A DNA stretch of 64,000 nucleotides from Cryptomeria japonica (lineage: Eukaryota; Streptophyta; Pinopsida; Cupressales; Cupressaceae). The notes below the pieces were generated by a model that ran no database searches, had not been told where the DNA came from, and was given only the letters and a program-made list of their open reading frames with translations. Below are positions 21,154-33,960 of this stretch, piece by piece; the stretch's first letter is position 1; each line of letters starts with the position of its first letter. Both the position numbers and the translations under genes were made by a program. The DNA lies in contig NC_081411.1 of assembly GCF_030272615.1 (NCBI RefSeq), forward strand, positions 182,734,977-182,798,976, written 5' to 3'.

Positions 21154-21398
21154 TGTTGAATATTCTACACAACTGTGAGAGGGGTGAATCAGTTGTAGAA
21201 ATTATTATCTTTTACTTAATTCATAGAAATAGATCCAGTAAATAAACTTCTGATAACTTAACTGTAAATAGATATAAGCATGAAAGAGAACACACATACA
21301 TAAGAACACTAGATATACGTGGAAAACCCAATAAGGGAAAAACCATGGAGAATGCTAATTCTCAATTTTGAAACACTTGTTAGGGTGACACCAGTTAC
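21154..21398 (-). repeat. C1 3' LTR, left part
   Basis: Starts TGTTGAA on the plus strand, with GAGAGGGGTGAATCAGTTGT 20 bp in and GGGAAAAACCATGG at about 21337. It is interrupted by K: the final GTTAC (21394-21398) is repeated at 50175-50179. The rest of the LTR is 50180-51062 and ends TTCAACA, the inverted complement of TGTTGAA. The rejoined length is about 1128 bp. Confidence 0.8.
21394..21398. repeat. K target-site duplication, left copy (GTTAC)
   Basis: Identical to 50175-50179 directly after the K 3' LTR. A perfect 5-bp duplication across 28.8 kb confirms K as one insertion. Confidence 0.85.
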
Positions 21399-22973
21399 TA
21401 TTGGCATGATTGGCATAACTTATGCAGATGAGGTGGTGATGATTGAACCGATAGAGATTTATGATGAAGGATTTTGTGGTTAAATGACATGACTAGTTAT
21501 TTGTGTTGTCATTGATGGAAAATGATGTAATATTCATAATATTTTGGATTTGCATCTAAGTGATTTAGTCTACCAGAGACAGGGTTTACCGACAAAAGAA
21601 CAAAAAACTATGAATTAGGACTTTAACCGATAACGCATAGATGTTTTGGTTAATCGGGTGATCGAAGATGGTTGGTGATTTGCAATTTGGAATGTGAGAT
21701 TATATCATGGAAATGGGTATCTGATCAGAATCACATCTTGTGATGACTACCGGAAGGCATGTTTCTAATTTCTGATAAAGTTTTGCTAGGGTTTTAGTAC
21801 GGTTTAAGGACCAGTGAAGAAATTATCAAACTGATAATGATTTTTGATAGGGCGATGATCGACGATGAGTCTACATGAAGGTGGTAACATGACACAACCC
21901 ATGTGAATAATTTGATTATTGTTTTGGCACGATTTATGGAAGAATTTCTTGGGAAACAACGAAACGCTTAGAAGAGAGTTTTGAGGTTTTGACTTTGGTA
22001 GAGATTGGATTGTTGTGATGTGTTTTGATCAATCAACAATACATTTTGTAATCTAATTTGATGAAATGATATTTATATTGATCAGATATGATCTCTTATG
22101 ATTTGTATTGTAATTTCATGATGAAATTACGATTTATTGGCCGACCTAGTTGAGATAGCTATTTAGGATGACACAGTTGATGATTATTGTGTCGGTGGTC
22201 TTAGAAGAATGTATTGAGTCTACCAAGAGAATATTGAGATCTACCTGAGAGTTGCAGAGTGTTGAGCATAATAGGATCGATCTAGTAAGCGGAGAAGTGC
22301 AAGTAACAAATCACTTTTTCATTGTTGTTTCCTAACAATTATAGTAGGTTAAATCCCTTAACCAAGTAGGTCCTAATAGGCCTTAAACATTTAAGTCCCC
22401 TAATAGGGGTAGCTCTAAAAAAGAGTGGTAATTCCTCCCACAAGTTTGATCCTAACAGATGATCAAGCTCCTAATCAGGATGCTAGGTAAATCCCTTAAC
22501 CAGGTGACTCCTAAGAGGGTTTTCTCCTAATAGGGCATATTGTAAGCTCCTAATAGGGCATACTTCAAAGGAGTACAAATATTTGTGGGTACCAACACCC
22601 ACCATGGTTTTTCTCTATTTGGGTTTCCACGTCAAAAATTATGGTGTTCATTTGTGGAATGCTTTTCATGTGTACTGATAAGAGTTGGTAGAGAAAGTGT
22701 TTGATCTGATAGATGAGGTTAATGAGTTGGTAAATGATCCAATTTATATGATTGCTTAAGTGGTGAAAGAATTGATAGATGTGGTAGATGATTTGATCAA
22801 TGTGTTAGCAAATTTTATAAAGAGGTTGTTAAATCTGATAAAACATGTTGAGATATTTGGTAAATGATTTCAAATATGATATAAGTTTTATTTGAAGTTA
22901 AAAGTTCTAATTGTTGTTAATATTGATTCACACCCCCCCTCTCAATATTAACCGAATCCTCATAGAATTAATA
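21399..22973 (+). repeat. K 5' LTR
   Basis: Starts TATTGGCATGATTGG (the 3' copy has TGTTGGCATGATTG) and ends AGAATTAATA. It contains repeated CTCCTAATAGGG phrases (22370-22560), the CACCATGGTTTTTC block near 22601 and TTGATTCACACCCCCCCT near 22923. Relative to the 3' LTR it lacks about 100 bp after CTTTTCATGTG (22670). Confidence 0.85.
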
Positions 22974-22975
22974 AC

Positions 22976-22987
22976 TAGTATCAGAGC
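22976..22987 (+). other. K primer-binding site
   Basis: TAGTATCAGAGC, one base from the copia consensus TGGTATCAGAGC, complementary to initiator tRNA-Met. Confidence 0.8.
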
Positions 22988-23050
22988 TTTGGTCCTCTAT
23001 GTGCAGAAAGCCTAACCGCTTGAGGGAAAGATTCTGAGGAAGTTAAGAAG

Positions 23051-24332
23051 ATGAAGAAAGAGGGTCCTAAGTTTAACAAGGATAACTACAAGATCTATAA
23101 AGACAGAATGAAGATCTACATTAAAGGTCTTGGTGCACAATATTGGAAGCAAGTTGAAACAATATATGTTGCTCCTATTGCTACTCCCTTGACACCAGAT
23201 GAACTCAAAGAGAAGAAAGAGAACATTCAAGCCTTAGAAGCTATTGTAAGTACTTTAGCTGATTCAGAATATATGGATATTCAAGGATTGGAAACTGCAA
23301 GTGAGATTTGGGATAAGTTAGATCTAATCTATGGATGAGATGAGCTTGTACAAAGAGCCAAAGAAGAAATCTTGAGAGGAAATTTTGATGACATGAGAAT
23401 GCTTGAAGGAGAAAATATTGCACAGTATGGTCAAAGATTCAAAGAAGTTATTGGCTACATAAAGAGTGTTGGAGGTAAAATAGATGATGATGCAATAGTA
23501 AGTAAAATTATTAGAACACTTCAACCTCAGTATGCTATAAGAGTATCTACAATCCAAGAACTTAGATTGATTTCAAAGGATAAGGTAACTATTGATTCAT
23601 TGATTGGTAAGCTTACAACTTTTGAGTTGAATAGTTTTGACAATAGTGTGACAAAATATACTGAATGTACCTTTAAAGATTATGTTACCGGTTCATTTGC
23701 TAGAAAAAGAAAAGATATATGTCAAAATCATGAGTGTATGTCAAGTCATCAAAGTAACCATGAAAATGAAGACAATGAAGATAATGTGACGGAACTTGAG
23801 GCACTGTTAGCAAAAATATTTCCAAGAGGCACTGGTAAGTATAAAGGAAAGATACCTTTGAAGTGTTTTTCTTGTAGTATAATTGGTCATATTTCTGCTA
23901 ATTGTCGTAATGCTGACAAGAAAGAGAAATTTAGAAAATATAAAGGAAAGGGAAAAAATAAATGTTATGTTGCAGTAGATGAAGGTGTGACTGATGAGAA
24001 GTTTGAAGATGAAGATGACAATGAGGAAATTGTGTTTTTAGTCATGAAGGAGGAACTGGCAGATAAAAATACACTGGTATCTCATATGGAGAATAGTGAT
24101 GAATGGATTGTAGATAGTGGCTGCTCACACCACATGACCAGAGACAAAAGTAAGTTCATAACCCTTGATGAATTTGATGGTGGTGTTGTTAGATTTGGAA
24201 ATAAATCTCCCTACATATTGAAAGGTAAAGGTTCAATTTCTCTAAATGGGAAGAGTAATGTTGATGATGTGTTTTGAGTTGGTGGTCTAAAGCATCATCT
24301 TTTGTGTTGGTCAGCTCAATGATAAGGGTTGT
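23051..24332 (+). pseudogene. K gag and protease
   Basis: One frame runs from 23051 to 24277 with a TGA at 23336. The first part is a UBN2-type copia gag (MKIYIKGLGAQYWKQVE; ETASEIWDKLDLIYG). The middle has IAQYGQRFKEVIG and LIGKLTTFEL. A CCHC zinc knuckle, CFSCSIIGHISANC, lies at 23864-23905. The protease signature WIVDSGCSHHMT (24104-24139) retains the active-site DSG. A stop at 24275 and a frame change precede the pre-integrase region. Gag forms particles; protease would process the polyprotein. Only one stop occurs before the protease, so decay here is light. Confidence 0.85.
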
Positions 24333-26036
24333 TTGCTTGATTTTAAATGTAGAGTCTACCGAATTATTGGAGATGATCGTGAACTGATTCCTACTAGGAA
24401 GAAAACTAGAGGTAACTTATTCCATTTGAATAGTAATGTTAATAATTGTCTGGTTGCAAGAATGGAAGATAGTTGGTTGTGGCATAAAAGATGTTGTCAT
24501 GTTAATTTTGGTAATTTGGTTAAGATAAGAAAGTCAAGTGTTGTAAGAGGATTGCCCCAACTTGTTAAACCGGATAATGTGATATGCAAAGATTGTCAAA
24601 TTGGGACTTGATGACCTCTATCTCTTTCAAGAGCAAGAATTGTACTTCTGAGAATATTTTAGATTTGGTACACTAATATTTGTGTTCCTATTAGAAAAAA
24701 AGAGTTATTATGTGATACGTATTTCACGCTTTTCAGCGATGACTATTCTAAAATGACGTGGGTGACATTTTTGAAGGAGAAATCAGAAGAATTTAGTAAA
24801 TTTAAAGCATTTAAAGCTCTAGTTGAAAATGAGACCAGCAAGAGCTTGAAGTGTTTAAGATCAAATCAGCGAGGAGAATTAACATGTGATGAATTTGTTT
24901 TATTGTGATGAACATGGTATCAAGAGATTAATTCCAGCTCCGAGGACACCAGAATAGAATTTCATAGAGAAAAGGATGAACAAAACAATAACTGACGCTG
25001 CTAGAACCATGTTATTATAGGGTGATGTATCTAAAATGTCTTGGAGAGAAGCAATCAGTACTGCTATATACACTATAAATCGAGTATTAGTGAAGAGAGG
25101 CAACAATAAGACACCCTATGAGCTATTGTATGGAAAAACACCTTGTGTAAATTATTTTAAAAAATTTGGAAGTCAATGTTTAGTTAAGAGAGATAACTAC
25201 ACTGAGAAATTTGATGCAAAATCTGATGAGGGAATCTTTCTTGGTTACTCTACTAAGAGTAAAGCATATAAATGATACAATAAGAGAACTAAGAAGATTG
25301 TTGAAAGTGATAATATGAAGGTGGATGATCTATCTGATAAGTCTGAATTTACAAATAGATTAGAACCTGATAATGATAATGAGGAGAAGATTGTGATTAT
25401 TGAACTGAAAGCACAAAATAATGAAGAACCAACAAATAGAGAATTGGGTGCTTAACTAGTAAGCAATGAAAAGTAGGAAGAAAATGAAGAAACTAATGTA
25501 AAAGATGTAGAATCGACATACGCAATACCTACATATGTCAGATTGAACCATTCACAAGAGAAGATAATTGGTGATAAGAATGTAGGTGTGAAAACTAGGA
25601 AAAAGATTCGAGAGAACTCCTGCTTGATATCTACAATAGAACCCAAAACAATAAAGGAAGCACTAAAAGATGATGATTGGGTTAATGCAATGAATCAAGA
25701 ATTAGATCAAATTGAGAAGAATCGGACATGGTCACTTGTTCCTAGAGCGGATGATAAGAATGTAATTGCAACAAAATGGGTCTTTAGGAATAAGTTTGAT
25801 GAAGAAGGAAAAATTGTAAGAAGCAAGGCCAGATTAATCTGCAAAGGATATGAACAGGAAGAAGGTGAGGATTATGGAGACACATTTACACAGGTTGCTA
25901 GATTAGAAGGAATGAGAATGCTACTAGCATTTTCTACATGTAAGGGATTCAAAGTCTACCAAATGGATGCCAAGTCACCCTTTTTGAATGGGATTTAAGA
26001 AGAGGAAGTATACATTGAACAATCGGATGGACTTTT
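24333..26036 (+). pseudogene. K integrase and N-terminal RT
   Basis: The GAG_pre-integrase region is 24333-24611 (SWLWHKRCCHVNFGNL). Integrase core pieces follow: MTWVTFLKEKSEEF near 24755, KCLRSNQRGE near 24850 (usually SDxGGE, so a catalytic Asp is changed) and SWREAISTAIYTINR near 25036, then YELLYGKTP. After an acidic linker with stops, RT starts at about 25650: EALKDDDWVNAMNQELDQIE, TWSLVPR, ATKWVFRNKFDEEG and YQMDAKSPFLNG. It is then cut at 26036 by D1. Stops and frameshifts near 24610, 24660-24910, 25275 and 25998 show it is inactive. Confidence 0.85.
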
Positions 26037-27071
26037 TATTAGGATAACTAGTGGACAACTAAGCAGGGGGGGTGAATCAGTTGTCAATAGATTATATCAA
26101 TCAAACCACTTTATAGCCTTTAACTGGAGCACATAAACATTGAATACCGAAATAGCAAAAAAAAATACCGGTAAGCAATAAAACTTAAAAATGAAACATA
26201 GAATTAAAACAATGCAACCATACCACATAAAACCATGATTTGTATGTGGAAAAATCATTAAAGGGAAAAACCATGGTGGGAAGCCTACCCACAATCAGAT
26301 GATACTTCTGCAGAAAGTATGTGATACAATAACGGGCTTGCGCATGCAAGAAGGCACACTGCCTAAAGTGTACTGCTCATTAAAAAGGAGTATCACTGAC
26401 TACAAAGAGGTTATAAACACCTCAATATATTTGGACAACAATCCAGAAAAATGAATTGCCACTGATAACATCTATCGTGACAAATTACAGTCTTGGTTAA
26501 GCTCAATACCGTAGGCCTTTGACCTCTTATATAAACCCAATTGGATCACCTATGATCGACCAAATCTCCTTTGGATATGATATTACATTTCCATTCCCAT
26601 ACCCATGATCTACAATGAGATCTTACATCAATTTATACAAACCCTAAGGCCTAAACCAATTAGGTTGGCCACCTAAGAGATATTACAATAGGTTCATTAC
26701 ATATATCCACATTACAATGATATAACATGTCAGATTAAGACAAAAACAACATTAACCAATCCATAAAACATCTCGGTCCATAACCTAGATAGGTACCGCA
26801 CCTAAATAGATTCTCCACGCCAAAGCGATGTCTCCAAATAGTTGAGGCATGAACAAGGATCACCTTCTGCATCCTGAATTTCATCTAGAAGCTACACCAA
26901 CACCACTTGTGCATCATGTCAAAGGTTCTCAGTAAAAAATCTGTTGGTTAAACCTTAAACCCTTACCGGTAACCAAAACCTGTCTATCGATAACCAACCA
27001 TAATAACTAGTGTTGACATCAATGACAAAACATCAATGCAACACATAATAAATTCCTCCATATTTCCAAAA
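26037..27071 (-). repeat. D1 3' LTR
   Basis: Starts TATTAGGATAAC (the other copy has TGTTAGGATAACC). It contains GGGGGGGTGAATCAGTTGTC (about 26066) and AAAGGGAAAAACCATGGTGG (about 26259), both also in the right LTR. Confidence 0.85.
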
Positions 27072-28065
27072 ATATCTCCCTTTGGCATTGATGGCAACGC
27101 TAGATGTAGGAAAATAAAACATCTAAGTGCCAATAATTGCCAACAATTTCTCATAAAAGATATAATAATGAAAAATTGAAAAATCCCATCAACTCCCCTT
27201 GAGAAGTGCAGTCCAATCTAAAGTTGATCTGAATCTCTTTCCCATATGACTTATTATTTTGCACATATAACTCTCCCCCTTTGACATTATGCCAAAGATA
27301 TGACATAGATACCAAAACTCTATGAATCTCAAAGCTAACCACTCCCCCTGAGTAGTAGCTAGCACCACTACATCAACCCAAAGCAAAGGATAAAGCTGAT
27401 GATGCATACTTGACTGATGCAAACCTGCATCACTTAAGTCTCTAGTGGAGGGGTAGATACCCCTAGCCTGTCTCTCAAATATTCAAATGATTCTTTAGAT
27501 AGTGGTTTATTCAATATATCTGCAATCTATTCTTTAGTGTTCATATAAACTAATTTGACTTCCTTTTCTTCAACCTTGTCCTTCTGAAGGTTATATTTAT
27601 TGATATGTTCTTAGTCTTAGAGTGAAATACCAGATTCTTAGATATTTCAATGGCTACAGAGTTATCATAGTAGATAACGACTGGTTCACTACAATTTACC
27701 TTGATATCCTTCAACATTTGCTTTATCTACAAGACTTGAGTGAAATTAGTTGTTATTGCAACATATTCAACTTCTGCAGTAGATAAAGAAATGCATGACT
27801 ATTTTTTGCTGATTTATGAAACCAATTTCTTTCCAAGAAAGAAAGCTCCACCAGAAGTGCTCTTCCTATAATCAGTATCTCCTACCCAATCTGAATCTGT
27901 ATATGCACATAAAGTGAAGTTATCATATCGAGAATACCATAAGCCATATTGTGTTGTTCCTTGCAAATACTGGAATATCCTCTTTACTGCACATTCATGA
28001 TTTTATTTAGGATTACTTTGATATCTTGAAACAATACTTACTGCATTCATAATATCTGGTCTAGT
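27072..28065 (-). pseudogene. D1 RNase H end of pol and 3' untranslated region
   Basis: From about 28065 to 27480 on the minus strand there are copia RNase H phrases in broken frames, with homology to the QYLKGT and AVAEAEYIA-type blocks (ATTCAACTTCTGCAGTAGAT at 27766 corresponds to a STAEVEYVA-like stretch). From 27480 to 27087 it is non-coding. The polypurine tract is ATCTCCCTTTGG on plus at about 27074. Confidence 0.6.
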
Positions 28066-28900
28066 CTAAGTTATATATATCGAGCCACCAATCATAGACT
28101 TATACCTTATTGAATTTACTGGTGCAGATGCATCTTTGATGGATAATTTCTCATTTTTCACCATAGTAGTACTTACCAATTTGGAATTATCCATATCAAT
28201 TTTTTTAAACAATTCCCTTAGATACTTAGTTTGACAGATGAAGATGCCTTTGTTAGTTTGAGTAATTTGCAAACCTAATAAAAATATCATCTCACCAATC
28301 ATGGACATTTCAAAATCATTCTTCATATTATTAGAGAAGTCCACGCATAATTTGTCTTCACCTCCAAAAATGATATTATTAGCAAATACTTCAATAATCA
28401 GAATACCATCATCAGTGATCTTAGAATATAAATTATTGTCAGCACTGCCTTTAGTAAAACCAAACTTCAAAATATATTTATCCAACCTTGCATACCAAGC
28501 TCTAGGAGCTTTTTTCAATCTATATAAAGCTTTCATTAACCTACAAACCATATCTTTATCATCTATCAATGACAATCCATCAAGATACTCAATGTATACT
28601 TCTTCCAAAAGTTCACCATTCAGAAATGCACATTTAACATCCATTTGATAGACCTTATAGTTTTTATATGTTGCAGAGGCAAGAAATAGTCTAATAGCTT
28701 CAATTCTAGCTACAGGTACAAATGTCTCACCATAATCAATTCCTTACATTTGAGAATATCCTTTACAAACCATTCTATCCTTGTTTCTTACAACTTGATC
28801 ATCCTCATTTAGTTTATTTCTAAAAACCCATTTAGTTCCAATAACTTTCTTATTTTTAGGCCGGGGAACTAAAGTCCAAGTGTTATTCTTCTCTATCTAA
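28066..28900 (-). pseudogene. D1 reverse transcriptase
   Basis: The frame 28644-28066 (192 codons) reads MDVKCAFLNGELLEEVYI, CRLMKALYRLKKAPRAWYAR and FEMSMIGEMIFLLGLQI, typical copia RT_2. The catalytic site is FANN (28375-28386) where copia RT has YVDD, so both metal-binding Asp residues are lost. Both changes can arise by G-to-A transition. Upstream, 28900-28650 holds further RT sequence with stops. The enzyme would be inactive. Confidence 0.85.
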
Positions 28901-30420
28901 TCTAATTCATCTTCCATAGCCTTTAACCAATGTTTATCTTTACAAGCTTCAATTACAGATGTTGGTTCAATTTGAGAAATAAGACATACCTCTTCATTTG
29001 CCAATCTTCTTCTTGTCATAACTCTCTTGTTCCTATCTCCAATGATTTGATATTTAGAATGATTTAACCTTACATAGCTTGGTGTCTTTTGAACTTCAGG
29101 TTCACTATTCTGATCATCTGTCAAAGTTGAATTTTTTGATTGTATTGGTATAACTATCTTAGTATCTTGTACAGGTTGAGGCATCGCCTATTCAGTTATG
29201 ATCATGTCCACTATCAGTTCCCTGTCATATGATATAGATTTATTTCTGTATTGCTCATCCACTTTCACATTTGTTCTCTCCATAATTTTATGCAATCTTT
29301 TGTTATAATATATATATGCTTTTCTCTGAATTGAATATCCAATAAATATCCCTTCATCACATCTAGGATCAAAATACCCAATTGAATAATCCCTTTTGAT
29401 ATAAGATTTACTTCCAAAAATTCTAAAATATTTAATAGTAGGTGTATGTCCAAACCATAATCCATGAGGGGTCTTATCGGTTTCACCTTTGATGTGAACT
29501 CTATTGAATGTTTATATTGTTGTACTCACTGCTTCTCTCCAGTAGATGTGAGGAAATTTTGCTTCCATCATCATGGTTCTTGATGTATCTAAAATGGTTC
29601 TATTCTTCCTTTCCACTACTCCATTCTACTATGGAGTCTAGGGTGCAGCTAATGGTCTCCTAATTCCATTCGTCTCACAAAAATCATTAAATTCATGAGA
29701 AGTCAACTCACCACCTTGATCTGATCTCAAACATTTGATTTTCAATCCTTCTTTTGTTTCCACCTTTTCTTTAAAGATCTTGAATTTCTCAAAGGATTCA
29801 GACTTCTCCCTTAGAAAAGTCACCCACATCATTCTAAAATAATCATCAATTATCAGCATGAAGTATCTATCACCTTCAAATTTTCGGGTCCTTGTTGGAC
29901 CACATAATTCAGTGTGAATCAAATCAAGCACATCATTATATTTATCTTGTATGCTCTTAAAAATAAGTTCTAACTTTCTTTCGCAATTGACATTCCTTAC
30001 ATACCAGATTATGTGGTTTTATAATCTTAGGTATATCTCTAATTTCCTTTGTTGAACTATTCTTAACTATACAATCAAAATTAACATGATACAACCTCTT
30101 GTGCCATAGCCAACTCTCATCAATATGAGCAATCAAACATGTCTTATTACTAGTGTTCAAGTGAAAGATATTACCTCCAGTCTGAGTATGAGTTGCAATC
30201 TCCAAACTAGTTTTGTTAATAATTTTGCATTTTCTATCTTTAAACTGAAGTTGGAATCCCTTGTCCACCAATTGACACACACTTAAAAGATTATTCTTTA
30301 AACCTTCTACATAATAGACATTATTAGTATTATTCTTACCATCCAGAGAAATAGTACCTCTACCTTTGATCACATATGCTTTGTCATCCCCAAATTTGAC
30401 TTGATTGCCATTGTATTCTT
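28901..30420 (-). pseudogene. D1 pre-integrase and integrase
   Basis: The frame 30373-29957 (138 codons) is GAG_pre-integrase: NNLLSVCQLVDKGF, SWLWHKRLYHVNFD, KPHNLVCKECQLRK. 29931-29638 is the integrase core: LDLIHTELCGPTRTRK, FMLIIDDYFRMMWVTFLREK and KCLRSDQGGELTSHEF, retaining the DQGGE Asp. The frame ends at 29638, and the next segment continues near 29486-29265 with KTPHGLWFGHTP-like sequence in a shifted frame. 29184-28897 is the linker to RT (YVRLNHSKYQIIGD). Confidence 0.85.
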
Positions 30421-31632
30421 ACAGGGACAAAAAATTTCTTTTATCTCTAGTCATATAATGCGAGTATCCACTATCAATTACCCATTTATCCTTGTCTTCA
30501 ACTTTTATTACCAAGGCATTTTCTTCATTCTTGATAGCCGGTTCCAGTCCATCTTCCTTTAAAGCATAAAACACCCATTCCTTTTCATTGTTGGATCCAC
30601 TAGAAGAGTATGTTGTCAGTTCATCCTCAGAGTCATCACTTACTCCTTCCCCATCCGCTATGTAGCATTATTTTTTTTCTTGAATATATATCTATTATGA
30701 TTAGGCTTAAATTATTTCTTAACCCTTTCTTCAAAGCTTGCATTCCTTTTAGGACATCTAGATGCAAAATGACCAATCTTATTACATGCAAAACATTTAA
30801 ACGGTGCTTTTCTTTCATACTTACTTCCTACTGGTCCTTTAGGTACTCTTCTAGCAAATAAGGCTTCAAGTTGCTCAAATTCTTCATCCTCTTTACTCAT
30901 ATCTTCCAATCCTTTTGCATATAGGGATTTCCAATCACTTTTGGTAGTAGATGATGATGCATGAAGGCAGGTTCAAATTTTGCAACTCTAGAAGGTCCAA
31001 ATTCTTCAAACTCAAAAGAAGTTAATTTCCCAATCAGAATGTCTCTATTAACTGAAGTCTTTGTCATTGTTCTCAATTCATTAATTATGGTAGCCTTCAT
31101 CTTGTAAGTCGGTGGAAGGGCTCTCAAGACTTCACAAACTATTTCATCTTCACTCAGTGACCCTCCACAACATTGGATTCCCATGACAATCTCATTTACT
31201 CTTTCCATAAATGTAGCAATTCTTTCATTATCAAGTCCATCTTCAAGTTCTCATATCTTACCGGTAGCCATCAAGTTTAGCAATTTTGATAGTAGCATCA
31301 CCTTCATTCGGAGTTTGTAATTTATCCCACATAACCTTTGTAGATGATTTATCAGTCAATCTCATGATTTGTTGATCGGTAAGAGCACACGAGAGGGATT
31401 TTCTAGCTCTTCAATAATTTTCAATATTCTTGTCCAAGTCTACAAGAGCAGGATTGCTAGATGATGGACCATAAGGTGTATATCCTTTCTCAGTGATCTC
31501 CCAAATATCCTTGCCAAGAAATCTAAGATGAGTCTCCATTCGGATTTTCCATATCACATAATTTGTTCCATCAAGATTTGGGATTTCTCTTCTGAAAATA
31601 GTTGTCAGTGGATTTAAATTATTAGTCTCCAT
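30421..31632 (-). pseudogene. D1 gag and protease region
   Basis: The frame from 31632 (METNNLNPLTTIFRREIPNL; NYVIWKIRMETHL) is the gag start, about 60 bp after the 5' LTR. Stops occur near 31411. 31208-30897 continues gag (ALPPTYKMKATIINELRTM; ILIGKLTSFEFEEF). 30909-30712 carries the zinc knuckle CFACNKIGHFASRC (30754-30795). The protease that should follow near 30500 is only weakly visible and interrupted. Confidence 0.8.
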
Positions 31633-31679
31633 AGGATCTACCTCAAGCAGTTAAGCTTCTACAAAAAGAGGACCAAATA

Positions 31680-31689
31680 TCTGATACCA
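31680..31689 (-). other. D1 primer-binding site
   Basis: TGGTATCAGA on minus, then diverging from TGGTATCAGAGC; two bases from the LTR. Confidence 0.65.
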
Positions 31690-31691
31690 AT

Positions 31692-32812
31692 TGTTAGGAT
31701 AACCGGTGGACAAGTGAGAGGGTGGGGTGTGAATCAATTGTCAATAGATTATATCAATCAAACCACTTTATAACCTTTAACCGGAGCACATAAACATTGA
31801 ATACTGGAATAGTAGAAACAAATACCGGCAAGCAATAAAACTTAAGAATAAAACATAGAATTAACACAATGCAACCATACCACATAACACCATGATTTGT
31901 ACGTGGAAAACCTGGTAAAGGGAAAAATAATGGTGGGAAGCCTACCCACAATCAGATGATACTTCTACAAAAAGTATGTGATACAATAAGGGGTCTACAC
32001 ATGCAGGAAGGCACATTGCCTAGAGAGTACTTCTCGTTAAAAAGGAGTCTCACTGACTATAGAGATGACTATAGAGAGGTTATAAGCACCTCAATATAAT
32101 TAGACAATAATCCAAAAGAATGAACTACTAGTGATAACATCTACCATGCTAGATTACAGTCCTATTTAAGCTCAATACTAGAGGCTTTTTACCTCTTACA
32201 TAAACTCAATTCGATCACCTATGATCGACTAAATCTCCTTCACATATGATATTTCATTCCACAACCATGATATTACATTTGCGTTCCCATACCCACGATC
32301 TACAATGATATCATACATCCATTTATACAAACCCTAAGGCCTAGACCAATTAGGTCGGCCACCTAAGAGCTATTACAATAAGTTCATTACATATATCCAC
32401 ACTACAATGATATGCCATGTCAGCTTAAGAACAAAACAACATCAACCAATCCATAAAACATCCTCGTAACCTATAGAGAACACGTTAACATGACAGTCCA
32501 TAACCTAGATAGGTACCAGACCTAAATAGATTCACCATGCCAAAGAGATGTCTCCAATCAATCGAGGCACAAACAAGGATCACCTTCTGCATCCTGAATT
32601 TCATCTAGAAGCCACACCAACACCACTTGTGCATCCTGTCAAAGATTCTCCATAAAAAAATTGTCGGTTAAACCTTAAACCCTTACCGGTAACACTAGTT
32701 CTTCTACTAGTAACCAAAACCTATCTGTCGGTAACCAACCATAACAGCTAGTGTTGACATCAATGACAAAACATCAATGAAACACATAATCAATAACTCC
32801 ATATTGCCAACA
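31692..32812 (-). repeat. D1 5' LTR
   Basis: 1121 bp, starts TGTTAGGATAACC and ends TTGCCAACA on plus. It is longer than the left LTR because of small insertions, e.g. near 32240-32300 and 32460-32510. Confidence 0.85.
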
Positions 32813-33960
32813 TTTTCTCTATTTGATGATAATGATGTGGTATGTAAATTGCATAAACCTTTGTATGGTTTAAACCAGGCACCGAGAGAATGGTATGAGA
32901 GATTACATGCACATCTGATCAAAATTGGATTCCAACATACCACTGAGGACAACAACATTTTATTGAAAACTAATGGCTTGACAAGATGGTGATAGTAGAA
33001 ATAGTTGTAGATGACATCATTTTTGGTGGCAATGATGATATATGTATGAACTTTGCTAATGAGATGAAAAGGGAATTTGAAATGTCTCTAATCATTGAAA
33101 TAAAGTTCTTTATTGGGTTAGAGGTCCAACAACTTGATGGTGGTATCTTTATTTATCAGAGCAAGTATGTAAAAGAGGTGTTGAAGACATTCAACATGCA
33201 AGACTACAAATCGGTAGGAACACCAATGGTGATAGGCTGCAAGTTGTCCAAACAAGATAATTCTCTTGTTATTTGTGAAAAAGAGTTCAGGTTTATGATT
33301 GAAAAGCTACACTATGTTGTTCATAGAAGACCAACCATTTCTCATGCCATTGGATTAGTGACTAGATTTCAAAAAGATCCTAAGGAGAGTCTAATGGTGG
33401 TTGTGAAGAGAATTTTTAGGTATCTTAAAGGCACAGTAGACTATGGTTTATGGTATCCTTGCAAAGGAGATTTTACTTTGGATGTCTTTATTGATGTTGA
33501 TTGGGAAAGTCATGTGGATGACCAAGAAAGCACAACTAGTGGAGCCTTTCTACTTGATGGAAGATTAGTGGCATGGATGAGAAAGAAACAAACATGTGTT
33601 TCTCAATCTATAGCCGAAGCAGAGCATGTTGTTACATCCATAAATAGTATGCAGACAATATGGATGAGACATGTGCTATAAGGATTCAAAATATATATGT
33701 CTAAATTGGTGACTATCTATTGTGATAATACACGTGCAATAAACATTTCTAAGAATCTTGTATTTCATTATAGAACCAGGCACATTGAATTGAAGTATCA
33801 TTTTCTAAGGGAAAGAGTTCAAGAAAGTAGGTCAAGATGGAATAAGTTAAGAGTAAAGATTAGATAGCTGATATCTTTACTAAGCACTTACCAAAGACTA
33901 CCTTTGAGTTTCTTAGAGGTAAACTAGGGGTTAGACCCCTACACCGGAATAAATAGAATG
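32813..33960 (+). pseudogene. K pol, C-terminal RT and RNase H
   Basis: Continues K RT after D1. It reads DDNDVVCKLHKPLYGLNQAP, then EWYERLHAHLIKIGF, a stop and frame change near 32990, and VVDDIIFGGNDD (33004-33021; consensus YVDD, both Asp kept). RNase H follows: RRPTISHAIGLVTRFQKDPK, RYLKGTVDYGLWY, VDWESHVDDQESTTSGAFLL and SQSIAEAEHVVTS. The end is IADIFTKHLPK-like, near 33870. The frame 32986-33681 is open for 231 codons. Confidence 0.88.

Larger units (their letters stand above)
26037..32812 (-). mobile_element. D1: copia element nested in K RT
   Basis: 3' LTR 26037-27071 and 5' LTR 31692-32812, with primer-binding-site-like TGGTATCAGA at 31680-31689 on the minus strand and a polypurine tract at about 27072-27086. 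The internal region has gag, integrase and RT in copia order on minus. The four bases next to each LTR are TTTT, consistent with a blurred target duplication. K RT resumes at 32813. Total length is 6776 bp. Confidence 0.88.

Noticed and set aside
22976-22987. Possible tRNA-related sequence near TATCAGAGC
   Set aside because: It is a retrotransposon primer-binding site; no tRNA cloverleaf can be drawn around it. No tRNA or rRNA gene was found anywhere in the window.
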